Assembly (NCBI GenBank): GCA_023458595.1
Contig: JAEWYT010000184.1
Location: forward strand, 1-25,890
DNA: 25,890 nt
Direction: 5' to 3'
Origin: Pseudomonadota bacterium
GTDB taxonomy: Bacteria > Pseudomonadota > Alphaproteobacteria > Rhizobiales > Tepidamorphaceae
A program made the translations under genes and the position numbers. Below, in pieces: positions 1 to 7,127 of the stretch. Under the pieces are notes generated by a model. It saw only the letters and a program-made list of their open reading frames with translations, did not search any database and was not told the origin of the DNA. Position 1 is the first letter of the stretch; each line of letters opens with the position of its first letter.

Positions 1-139
1 GCGCCCCCTTCAACGGCTGCGCGGGACCGTACTCCTCCCGCGTCGCCATCAGACCCGGCATCTCCGTCTCCGCGATCTCCAGCTCCTTGCGCCCCCACTC
101 CGCCAGCCCCAAGTCCTTCACAACATAATCGCCGCTCAT
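1..139 (-). CDS. ahcY: Adenosylhomocysteinase, N-terminal part (runs off left edge)
   Basis: S-adenosylhomocysteine hydrolase splits SAH into adenosine and homocysteine in the cytoplasm, which relieves product inhibition of methyltransferases. Only about 46 residues are in the window, but they are diagnostic: MSGDYVVKDLGLAEWGRKEL, then ETEMPGLMATREEYG and QPLKGA, the conserved start of alphaproteobacterial AhcY before the first substrate-binding segment. The ATG at 137-139 is preceded on the minus strand by AAAAGGA at good spacing, which supports this start. It lies 46 bp downstream of metK on the same strand, so the two are probably cotranscribed and couple SAM synthesis to SAH removal. The rest of the gene lies left of base 1, so completeness cannot be judged. 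Confidence 0.93.
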   Translation of the reverse strand, partial: MSGDYVVKDLGLAEWGRKELEIAETEMPGLMATREEYGPAQPLKGA

Positions 140-185
140 AACGCGTCCTTTTCTTGCGTGTCCGTCAGGTGCCGGGCGACGGCGG

Positions 186-1376
186 TCAGGCCGCCGCCGA
201 CCGGATCGTGTCGGCGAGATCGGTCTTCTCCCAGCTGAAGCCGCCGTCGGCCTCCGCCGGCCGGCCGAAATGGCCGTAGGCGGACGTGCGCGCGTAGATC
301 GGCCGGTTGAGTTTCAGATGCTCGCGGATGCCGCGCGGACGCAGGTTCAGGGACTGCCGCAGCACCGAGCCCAGCTTGTCCTCGGCGACCTCGCCCGTGC
401 CGTGCAGGTCGACGTAGATCGCCAGCGGGTCGGCGACGCCGATCGCGTAGGAGAGCTGGATCGTGCAGCGGTCGGCAAGGCCCGCGGCCACCACGTTCTT
501 GGCGAGATAGCGCGCCGCGTAGGCGGCCGACCGGTCGACCTTCGTCGGGTCCTTCCCCGAGAAGGCGCCGCCGCCGTGCGGAGCAGCCCCGCCGTAGGTG
601 TCGACGATGATCTTGCGTCCGGTGAGGCCGCAGTCGCCGTCGGGCCCGCCGATGACGAACTTGCCCGTCGGGTTGACGTGCCAGTCGGTCTTCGCCGTCA
701 GCCAGCCGTCCGGCAGGGCGCCGCGCACGTAGGGCTCGACGATGCCGCGGATGTCGTGGGAGGTGAGCCGGTCGTCGAGATGCTGGGTCGAAATGACGAC
801 CTGCGTCACCTCGACGGGCTTGCCGTCGACATAGCGCATGGTGAGCTGGCTCTTGGCGTCCGGCCCGAGCATGCCGGACTGGCCGGTCTTGCGGCCGTCG
901 GCCATCAGCTTGAGGATGCGGTGGGCGTAGTAGATCGGCGCCGGCATCAACTCCGGCGTCTCCTTGCAGGCGTAGCCGAACATGATGCCCTGGTCGCCGG
1001 CGCCCTCGTCCTTGTCGCTGCCGGCGTCCACCCCTTGCGCGATGTCGGCGGACTGCGAGTGCAGCAGCACCTCTATGTCCGCCTTCTCCCAGTGGAAGCC
1101 GTCCTGCTCGTAGCCGATGTCGCGGATCGCCATGCGGGCGCGATGGGCGATCAGTTCCCTGGTGATCGTCTTCGGCCCGCGCGTCTCGCCGGCGATGACG
1201 ACGCGGTTGGTGGTCGCCAGCGTCTCGCAGGCGACGCGCACCTGGCTCGGATCCCAGCCTTCGGCGACGGAGAGCTCGAAGAACGCGTCGACGACTTCGT
1301 CCGAGATACGGTCGCACACCTTGTCGGGATGGCCTTCCGAGACGGACTCGGAAGTGAACAGATATTCGGTCTGCAT
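186..1376 (-). CDS. metK: S-adenosylmethionine synthetase
   Basis: MetK makes SAM from methionine and ATP with release of phosphate and diphosphate; it is a cytoplasmic homotetramer in the known family. The 396-residue protein is of normal length. Visible motifs are GHPDKVCDRISD at about residues 15-26 (ATP site), the family signature GAGDQGIMFGYA at 125-136 and the phosphate-binding loop GGGAFSGKD at 268-276. The ATG at 1374-1376 follows GAGGGGA at suitable spacing. It sits 37 bp after the HTH/methyltransferase-like gene and 46 bp before ahcY, giving a three-gene methyl-cycle operon. The gap upstream is too short to hold a SAM riboswitch, so any SAM control should act at the operon promoter near 2916-2944. 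Nothing in the protein looks degenerate. Confidence 0.97.
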   Translation of the reverse strand: MQTEYLFTSESVSEGHPDKVCDRISDEVVDAFFELSVAEGWDPSQVRVACETLATTNRVVIAGETRGPKTITRELIAHRARMAIRDIGYEQDGFHWEKADIEVLLHSQSADIAQGVDAGSDKDEGAGDQGIMFGYACKETPELMPAPIYYAHRILKLMADGRKTGQSGMLGPDAKSQLTMRYVDGKPVEVTQVVISTQHLDDRLTSHDIRGIVEPYVRGALPDGWLTAKTDWHVNPTGKFVIGGPDGDCGLTGRKIIVDTYGGAAPHGGGAFSGKDPTKVDRSAAYAARYLAKNVVAAGLADRCTIQLSYAIGVADPLAIYVDLHGTGEVAEDKLGSVLRQSLNLRPRGIREHLKLNRPIYARTSAYGHFGRPAEADGGFSWEKTDLADTIRSAAA

Positions 1377-1413
1377 TGGGCGTTCCCCTCTTTCTGCCGG
1401 GCGGTCTTCGGCC

Positions 1414-2877
1414 TCAGGCCTGCCGCCGCGAGATCACGTAGGTTTCGTCGTTGAACCACAGTCCGCCGTGCTTGCGAAGCACGTCCGCCGTCGCATCGAT
1501 GTAGCGGCCGTCCTTGACGACGTCGGTGAGCCGTTCGTCCTCGATCTGGGCCACGTAGATCGCCGCGTTCCAGGCGGCGAACAGCGTCGAGGTGCCGATC
1601 GCGCCGGCGAGCTCGTTGGGCAGCGTGTGCATGTCGTAGCGAAATACCGATCGCGCGTCCGAATAGGCGTTGTACTTCAGATCGCGATGGGTGGTGCCGA
1701 GGATGTCCTTCGCCGCCTTGAGGATGTCGTGGCGATCGTTGATGTAGGGTCTCTCGCCGGGCCACACCTTCTGGACGATCTCCAGTCCCGGGTCGTTGCC
1801 GTGGCTGTGGATGCCGACGAGCCGGCCGCCGGGCCTCAGCGCGCGGGCGAGCGGGGCGACGACCTTGCTCGCCTTGAACTCCGCCGGAACCCGTAGGCGA
1901 TAAGGCTGCGAGGCGATGATCAGGTCGAAGTCCGCGATCGCCATGCCCGGCTTCGGAATGATCGAATCGAGCAGGAAGCGGTGGTCGCGCCGGTACATCA
2001 CGAGCACGACCGGCCGCTCGTAGATCGGATTGCCGGTCTTTTCGCTGGTCTTCGCCTGCCAGTGCTCGGCAAGGAAGGGCTGCAGCGCGGTTATCTGCTC
2101 CTCGAACTCGAAGGACGAGTCGCCGTCGAGCGCGACCTCGTGCCAGACGAGGCTGTTGGCCGCCGCGGGCGAGCGGACCCTCAGCCAGGGCGCCTCGGAA
2201 TAGTACATGTTGGTAAGCACGAGCACGGATGCGGGATGCTCGTTGAAGCGGTCCGGCATCTTCTCGAGCGCCAGGCGGATGTCCTCGAGGCTGATCTCCT
2301 TGCCCGAGATGTAGTGCGGCATGGTGGGAAAGCGGGCGTGCATCGCCCGCATCAGCCGCGTCAGTACGGTACCGTCGCCGAGTCCGGCGTCGAACACGCG
2401 CACGGACGGCGGTGTGGGATGGATATGGGCGAGTTCCATCGCCACGCGGTTCGCCACCACCCACTTCTCCGAGCAGGTGTTGACGAACATCAGGTACTTC
2501 TGGCGATTGTCGAAGAAGCGGAAGTTCTTCCCGCCTTCGCCGTCCGACGTTCTTTCCCCGGCCGCTTCCGCACTCTTCCCGGCCGCGACCGGCATCTCCG
2601 GCGGGGTGAGGGCCCGACGCGGCATCAGCGTGCCGTTCGGGGCGAGCATCGTGCCGCCGCTATCGTCGGCGTCGCCGTCCGGACGGCCGTCTCCGCCGTC
2701 GCGCTTCATGAAATCCTGGAGCCGCTCCAGCGTGTTCAGCGTCACGCTCTTGCCGTCCCGCAGCCGCGCGACGAGCTTGCCGTCGTTGACCGCGAGCCGG
2801 CCGAACGTCGATTCCGCCATGCGATGCCGCTGACAGTACCTGCCGATTTCCGCAAGCAGTGCTTCGTGTCCGGACAT
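1414..2877 (-). CDS. HTH-like domain fused to a SAM-dependent methyltransferase-like domain
   Basis: The 487-residue protein has three parts. Residues about 5-57 resemble a small helix-turn-helix domain (EIGRYCQRHRMAESTFGRLA followed by a second helix pair). Residues about 58-115 are a Gly/Asp/Ala-rich linker of low complexity. From about 118 there is a class I methyltransferase-like fold with motif I FDAGLGDGT (162-170), a strand ending DFDLIIASQPY (316-326) and LARALRPGGRLVGIH (344-357). The linker, unlike the flanking domains, looks unconserved. The ATG at 2875-2877 follows GGAGGAA. It leads the operon with metK and ahcY, so either a methyltransferase or a SAM-sensing regulator of its own operon would fit. 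The DNA-binding and catalytic roles are inferred; I cannot name the substrate. Large insertions in the methyltransferase part set it apart from ordinary small-molecule methyltransferases. Confidence 0.82.
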   Translation of the reverse strand: MSGHEALLAEIGRYCQRHRMAESTFGRLAVNDGKLVARLRDGKSVTLNTLERLQDFMKRDGGDGRPDGDADDSGGTMLAPNGTLMPRRALTPPEMPVAAGKSAEAAGERTSDGEGGKNFRFFDNRQKYLMFVNTCSEKWVVANRVAMELAHIHPTPPSVRVFDAGLGDGTVLTRLMRAMHARFPTMPHYISGKEISLEDIRLALEKMPDRFNEHPASVLVLTNMYYSEAPWLRVRSPAAANSLVWHEVALDGDSSFEFEEQITALQPFLAEHWQAKTSEKTGNPIYERPVVLVMYRRDHRFLLDSIIPKPGMAIADFDLIIASQPYRLRVPAEFKASKVVAPLARALRPGGRLVGIHSHGNDPGLEIVQKVWPGERPYINDRHDILKAAKDILGTTHRDLKYNAYSDARSVFRYDMHTLPNELAGAIGTSTLFAAWNAAIYVAQIEDERLTDVVKDGRYIDATADVLRKHGGLWFNDETYVISRRQA

Positions 2878-2915
2878 GGCCGTTCCTCCGACACGGTTCT
2901 GGCTTGATTTGGTGA

Positions 2916-2944
2916 ATTGCAGCGCGATCGGGCAGGCTTGTCAA
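2916..2944 (-). promoter_or_regulatory. Candidate sigma-70 promoter of the methyl-cycle operon
   Basis: Read on the minus strand there is a perfect -35 box TTGACA (2939-2944), a 17 bp spacer and a weak -10 box TGCAAT (2916-2921). The predicted transcript would start near 2908 and leave a leader of about 30 nt with the ribosome site GGAGGAA. The -35 match and spacing are seen; activity is inferred. Confidence 0.42.
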
Positions 2945-2950
2945 AGAAAA

Positions 2951-2980
2951 CATTTCCCACCAGAATCATGGGACATTTCC
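2951..2980. promoter_or_regulatory. Repeat cluster just upstream of the -35 box, possible operator
   Basis: A direct repeat CATTTCC (2951-2957 and 2974-2980) encloses an imperfect dyad TCCCA-N9-TGGGA (2955-2973). It lies immediately upstream of the candidate -35 box of the methyl-cycle operon, where an activator or repressor would bind. The repeats are short, so chance is possible. Confidence 0.25.
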
Positions 2981-3191
2981 TCGACCTGGCGACGGGCTGG
3001 CCAACGTGCAGAGGTCCGATACTGTCCAAAACGAACAGATTCAGGGGAAATGGCGTGGATACGGCGCATTGCGCAGGGTGGTCCGGCCCGTCAGAAGGGA
3101 CGTTCGCTGTGTCGGCCCGAAGAGCGGCCGGCGTGGGCGGTCGGGTCAGGGCGTTCTGTGCGGTGGGACTGTGCCCACGAACCTCGGCCCG

Positions 3192-4166
3192 TCAGACGAC
3201 AGGTGGCCGGGCCGCGCCCATGTGGCGCAGCATCGCGACGAAGGCGGCGAGCCGCTCGCGCTGGTAGGCCGGCACATCCATTCCCGAATAGTCGAGAAAG
3301 CCTTCGCGCGTCTTCAGGCCGATGCGGCCGGCGGCCATGTTGTCCTCGACGATCCTCGGCGCGGCGTAGCGGTCGGTGCCGAGCGCCCGCGACATGTAGC
3401 GGTCGGCATGGAACAGGATGTCGCCGCCGCCCCAGTCGATGAATTCCAGCACGCCGAGCACGGCGAAGCGGAAGCCGAAGCCGAAACGCGTCGCCTTGTC
3501 GATCTCCTCGGCGCTGGCGACGCCCTCCTCGACGAGACGGGCCGCCTCGTTCATGCAGAGCGCCTGCAGTCGCGGCACGATGAAGCCGGGGCTCGCCTTG
3601 CAGACGACCGGCACCTTGCCGATCCCTTCGAGCAGATCGACGAGCCGCTGGGTCACGGCAGCGTCCGTGGCCGCGCCGGGCGACACCTCGACGAGCGGCA
3701 CGAGGAAGGCCGGGTTCAGCCAATGGGCGTTGAGGAAACGCTCCGGCGGCGTGACGAAGCCCTGCAGCTCGTCGGAAAGCATGGTGGAGGTGGTCGAGGC
3801 TATTATCGCCTCGGCGCGCGCGTGCTCGGAGAGGACCGTGAAGGCCTCCCGTTTTGCGTCGATCGTTTCCGGCACGCCCTCGAAGATCACGTCGGCTTCG
3901 GCGAGAGCCGCCGGCGCCTCCTCGGCGCTGGCGAAGGAGACGCGGGCGAGGATCGGCTGAACCGCCGCCTCGTCCATCAGGCCGATGTCGGCGAGCATCC
4001 TCAGGGTCTGCCCGATCTCGACCAGCGCTTCGCCCTTCACCCGGGCGGCGTCTGCCGCATCGCGCGCCTTCAGGTCGACCAGTGTCACCGGATGGCCGGC
4101 ATAAGCGAAGACGACGGCGATGCCGCGTCCCATGCGGCCGGCACCGGCCGCGGCGATCGTCTCCAT
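3192..4166 (-). CDS. 3-hydroxyacyl-CoA dehydrogenase family protein
   Basis: This 324-residue NAD-dependent dehydrogenase resembles 3-hydroxybutyryl-CoA dehydrogenase, which oxidises 3-hydroxyacyl-CoA to 3-ketoacyl-CoA. The N-terminal Rossmann motif is GAGRMGRG (8-15). The substrate domain begins near residue 180. The catalytic pair of the family is visible: His148 in NAHWLNP and Glu160 in PLVEV, with the usual spacing of 12 residues. The family motif is normally HFFNP; here it is HWLNP, which hints at a divergent substrate. The start codon directly abuts the TAG of the upstream octopine-type dehydrogenase gene, implying translational coupling. It is the last gene of the catabolic operon. Relatives of this size also include L-gulonate/lambda-crystallin-type and carnitine dehydrogenases, so a CoA substrate is likely but not proven. 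Confidence 0.85.
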   Translation of the reverse strand: METIAAAGAGRMGRGIAVVFAYAGHPVTLVDLKARDAADAARVKGEALVEIGQTLRMLADIGLMDEAAVQPILARVSFASAEEAPAALAEADVIFEGVPETIDAKREAFTVLSEHARAEAIIASTTSTMLSDELQGFVTPPERFLNAHWLNPAFLVPLVEVSPGAATDAAVTQRLVDLLEGIGKVPVVCKASPGFIVPRLQALCMNEAARLVEEGVASAEEIDKATRFGFGFRFAVLGVLEFIDWGGGDILFHADRYMSRALGTDRYAAPRIVEDNMAAGRIGLKTREGFLDYSGMDVPAYQRERLAAFVAMLRHMGAARPPVV

Positions 4167-5252
4167 CTAGAAGCCCTCCGCCAGAAGCTTCGCCATGCCG
4201 GCGCGATCGAGACGGCTGAGACCCAGCACCTCGAGCGTGCGCCCGTTGGTGCGGAAGTCGTCGTCGCAGATCGCCGAGCCGATCGCGAGCAGGCCCGTCG
4301 CCGTCGGCGCCGGCACACCGGCCCAGTCGGCGACCGAGACCAGGAAGGCGAGGCCCTGCTGCACGTCCTCGCGCATGTAGCGGTGCTCGGTCAGCACGAT
4401 ATGCTCGCGCCAGTCGCCCGAATCGACGAGCTGCTCGTGGCCCTTGCGGCCGTACATCCACTCGTCCCCGTCGGTCGCGTAGTGGTCGGCGAGCGGGAAA
4501 TGCGGCGCGCCGTAGCCGAGCGCCTCGCGCACCCGCACCCGCTCCGCGTCGAGCCGGTTGGTGACGCGGCGCACGGAAGGCTGCGTCCCTTCGTTGTGGA
4601 TGTCCCAATGCTCGAAATGCTCGAGCGGGCCCGCGTTCATGACGATCAGCGGCGGATGGATGACCGGCCCGGCATTCATCAGCGCGCCGGAGAGGCCGTC
4701 GCCGCAATCCTCGACGCTTCGGTATGCCTCGCGGATCACCGCGAGCGCGCGGTCCTTGTCCTTGAGCGGAAATACGCCGGTCGGCAGCCGCGTCGCCCGC
4801 ACGGTGATCGCGATCTCGCGCGGCCCGTGCTTGCGGGTGAGGTAGGGCAGGGTTCCGGTCTCGGCGAAGGCGACCCGTGCCGGCGAGCCCGCGTCGCGGA
4901 TCGCCTTCGCCATCAGGCAGGAGCCGAACGTGCCCGGCGGCAGGAACACGACCTGTCCGTCGGCCAGATGCGGCGCCATCTCGCGGGCGATGTCGGCTTG
5001 CGCGAAGGCCGGCGCCGGGCAGACGATCAGCGCGGCACCCCCGATCGCCTTGCCCATGTCGGCGGTGACGACCGCGATCTCGATCTCGCGCGTGCCCTTG
5101 AAGTCCTTGAGGGTGAGCCTGTTGCCGGCCGCGTTCAGCGCCCCGACGCCCGCCCGGTCGCGCCGCCAGAAGCGCACGCGGTGGCCCAGTTCAGTCAGAT
5201 CGGCGGCTGCGGCATGCGATCCGTTGCCGCCGCCCAGAACGGCTATTTCCAT
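4167..5252 (-). CDS. NAD/NADP octopine/nopaline dehydrogenase family protein
   Basis: The 361-residue protein starts with a Rossmann fold (MEIAVLGGGNGSHAAAADL) and has the octopine/nopaline-dehydrogenase C-terminal domain, with the hallmark NAGPVIHPPLIVMNAGPLE segment around residues 193-211 carrying the likely active-site His199. Known family members reductively join a 2-oxo acid and an amino acid to form opines, or run the reverse oxidation. Many distant members have no known substrate. It lies 19 bp after the TRAP large-permease gene and directly abuts the hydroxyacyl-CoA dehydrogenase gene, so it belongs to the catabolic operon. An AGAGG sequence precedes the ATG at 5250-5252. In this context oxidation of an imported or intermediate N-substituted amino acid or hydroxy acid is a reasonable inference, not a demonstrated function. 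Confidence 0.85.
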   Translation of the reverse strand: MEIAVLGGGNGSHAAAADLTELGHRVRFWRRDRAGVGALNAAGNRLTLKDFKGTREIEIAVVTADMGKAIGGAALIVCPAPAFAQADIAREMAPHLADGQVVFLPPGTFGSCLMAKAIRDAGSPARVAFAETGTLPYLTRKHGPREIAITVRATRLPTGVFPLKDKDRALAVIREAYRSVEDCGDGLSGALMNAGPVIHPPLIVMNAGPLEHFEHWDIHNEGTQPSVRRVTNRLDAERVRVREALGYGAPHFPLADHYATDGDEWMYGRKGHEQLVDSGDWREHIVLTEHRYMREDVQQGLAFLVSVADWAGVPAPTATGLLAIGSAICDDDFRTNGRTLEVLGLSRLDRAGMAKLLAEGF

Positions 5253-5271
5253 CGGCCTCTCGGGCTCCAGT

Positions 5272-6561
5272 TCACATGGTGGATGGGATCAGCAGCGCTA
5301 GCGACGGTACCGCGATCAGGAGGGAGACGCGGACGATGTCGACGGCGATGAAGGGGACGACGCCCTTGAAGATCGTCCCGGTCGGCACCTCCGGCACGAT
5401 CGACTTCAGCACGAACACGTTGAGGCCCACCGGCGGCGTGATCAGGCTGATCTCGATGGCGACGACGACGAAAATGCCGAACCAGATCGGGTCGACGCCG
5501 AGGCCGGTGACGACCGGAAAGAAGACCGGCACGGTCAGCAGCATCATCGAGATCGATTCGAGCACCGCGCCGAGCACCAGGTAGATCAGGAGAATCACCA
5601 CCACGATCATGGTCGGGTGGGCGCCAAGCGCCATGATCCAGGTGCGCAGGTCGTTCGGCATGCCGGCGAGGTTGACGAAGTTCGAGAACAAAAGCGCGCC
5701 GAACAGCACGAGGAACAGCATCGCCGTCATGCGTCCCGTCTCGACCAGGATCTCGTAGAGCGTGCCCCAGGTCAGCCGGCGGCGCAGGAAGGCGAGCAGG
5801 AAGGCTCCGAACGCGCCGATGCCGGCTGCTTCCGTGGCAGTGAAGATGCCGAGATAGATGCCGCCCATCACACAGGCGAACAGGCCGAGCACGCCGACGA
5901 CCCCCTTGGTCGCGCGCACCCGCTCCACGAGCGGCAGCGCCGCCACGGACTGCTCGTGCTCGCCGCTGATGACGAGCGACAGGCGCACCGCGACCAGATA
6001 GCCGAGGATGCCGACGATGCCGGGCAGGATGCCGGCGAGGAACAGCTTGCCGATGTCCTGCTGGGTGATGACGCCGTAGAGGACGAGGACGATGGACGGC
6101 GGGATGAGGATGCCGAGCGTGCCGCCGGCCGCGATCGAGCCTGTCGCGAGCCCGTCGGAATAGCCGTAGCGGCGCATCGAGGGCATGGACACGCGCGCCA
6201 TCGTCGCCGCCGTCGCCAGCGACGAGCCGCACACCGACGAGAAGCCGCCGCAGGCGACGACGGTCGCCATCGCGAGGCCGCCGCGATAGTGCCTGAGCCA
6301 GGCGTTGGCGGCCGCGTACATGTCGTCGGCCAGGCCAGCCTTGAGCACGAAATTGCCCATCAGCACGAACAGCGGCATCACCGAGAGCGTGTAGCTCATG
6401 CCGTTGTCGTAGAAGACCTGGCCGAGCAGGGCCATCCCGGGAGCGGCGCCGATCTTCACGATGATGCCGGCGAAGGCGACGATCGTCATCGCGAAGGCGA
6501 TCGGAATGCCTCCGGCGATCAGCACGAGCAGCGCGACGATGCCGAGAATCCAGTCGATCAT
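5272..6561 (-). CDS. TRAP transporter large permease, DctM family
   Basis: A 429-residue polytopic inner-membrane protein whose many hydrophobic segments match the 12-TM large subunit of TRAP transporters, which drive sodium-coupled uptake of solutes delivered by a periplasmic binding protein. Family features are the start MIDWILGIVALLVLIAGGIP, GFSSVCGSSLATAATMARVSMPSM near residues 110-133, GILIPPSI, and SLITPPVGLNVFVLKS near the C terminus. I place the start at the ATG 6559-6561; the frame stays open upstream for 25 more codons, but those residues are Pro/Gly-rich, not membrane-like, and overlap the end of the small-permease gene. A GGCGGGA sequence precedes the chosen start. The substrate cannot be read from the permease. 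Confidence 0.93.
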   Translation of the reverse strand: MIDWILGIVALLVLIAGGIPIAFAMTIVAFAGIIVKIGAAPGMALLGQVFYDNGMSYTLSVMPLFVLMGNFVLKAGLADDMYAAANAWLRHYRGGLAMATVVACGGFSSVCGSSLATAATMARVSMPSMRRYGYSDGLATGSIAAGGTLGILIPPSIVLVLYGVITQQDIGKLFLAGILPGIVGILGYLVAVRLSLVISGEHEQSVAALPLVERVRATKGVVGVLGLFACVMGGIYLGIFTATEAAGIGAFGAFLLAFLRRRLTWGTLYEILVETGRMTAMLFLVLFGALLFSNFVNLAGMPNDLRTWIMALGAHPTMIVVVILLIYLVLGAVLESISMMLLTVPVFFPVVTGLGVDPIWFGIFVVVAIEISLITPPVGLNVFVLKSIVPEVPTGTIFKGVVPFIAVDIVRVSLLIAVPSLALLIPSTM

Positions 6562-6580
6562 TGTCGTCCCGCCCGGTCCG

Positions 6581-7105
6581 TCATCGTTCGTGCCCGGCGA
6601 CGGACCGCAGCGCGCGCAGATGCTCGAGGGCGACAACGATCTGTGCCAGCGCCGCGAGAACCGTGAACGTTGCCAGCGTGTAGCCGATCGGTCCCTTGGG
6701 AACGCGCAGGAAGATCGTGACGTCGCCGTAGGAGGCGAGCTGCAGGGAATGCATCAGGATGCGCCAGGCGATCAGCAGCAGGACGCCCGAGCAGACGAGG
6801 GAGACGATCACCGCGTGGATCTCGCGGGTGCGCGGGGCAAAGCGCTCGGTGACGAGCGTCACCGAGATGTTCTCCTCGTGCAGGCAGACGAGCGGCAGGG
6901 CGATGAAGATGATCAGCCCGAGCATGATCTCGGTGATCTCGAAGGCGCCCGGCAGCGGCCGCGAAAGCAGGTAGCGGCCGAAGACGTCGACGGTGGTGAC
7001 CATCATCATCGCCATCAGCAGGACGGCGACGATGACGCCAAGCGCCAGCTCGGCATACCGCAGGGCGCGGCTGCGCCCCGCGGCGATATCGTGCGTCGTA
7101 GCCAT
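6581..7105 (-). CDS. TRAP transporter small permease, DctQ family
   Basis: The 174-residue protein has four hydrophobic segments, as expected for DctQ, the small membrane subunit that pairs with DctM. A typical early motif is visible: MVTTVDVFGRYLLSRPLPGAFEI (about 35-57) with the family-conserved FGRY, followed by EIMLGLIIFIALP. It lies between the binding-protein gene (22 bp gap) and the large-permease gene (19 bp gap). The order P-Q-M is the classic TRAP arrangement, and a complete transporter is therefore encoded. Confidence 0.93.
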   Translation of the reverse strand: MATTHDIAAGRSRALRYAELALGVIVAVLLMAMMMVTTVDVFGRYLLSRPLPGAFEITEIMLGLIIFIALPLVCLHEENISVTLVTERFAPRTREIHAVIVSLVCSGVLLLIAWRILMHSLQLASYGDVTIFLRVPKGPIGYTLATFTVLAALAQIVVALEHLRALRSVAGHER

Positions 7106-7127
7106 CGGGCCGTCGGGCGGCGAAAGC

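Larger units (their letters stand above)
2878..3191. other. Intergenic region between methyl-cycle operon and catabolic operon
   Basis: This 314 bp gap lies between the start of the HTH/methyltransferase gene and the end of the 3-hydroxyacyl-CoA dehydrogenase gene, both on the minus strand. It holds the promoter and operator candidates listed separately, a weak GTGGG/CCCAC inverted repeat at 3163-3178 that could help end the catabolic operon, and a 12-base direct repeat (3084-3095 and 3185-3196). Open frames in the gap lack both a plausible ribosome site and recognisable protein motifs. I found no tRNA and no recognisable SAM-II or SAH riboswitch core on the minus strand. Confidence 0.6.

Noticed and set aside
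2878..3000. SAM-II, SAH or SAM/SAH riboswitch before the methyl-cycle operon
   Set aside because: I looked for the conserved core sequences on the minus strand and did not find them; the predicted leader is only about 30 nt if the TTGACA promoter is used.
3163..3178. Rho-independent terminator for the catabolic operon
   Set aside because: The GTGGG/CCCAC stem is only 5 bp and no T-run follows on the minus strand; too weak to list as a terminator.
3006..5351. Very long plus-strand open frame opposite the two dehydrogenase genes
   Set aside because: It is Arg/Gly/His-rich with no family motif and mirrors the codon positions of two well-supported genes. Long antisense frames are expected in such GC-rich DNA.
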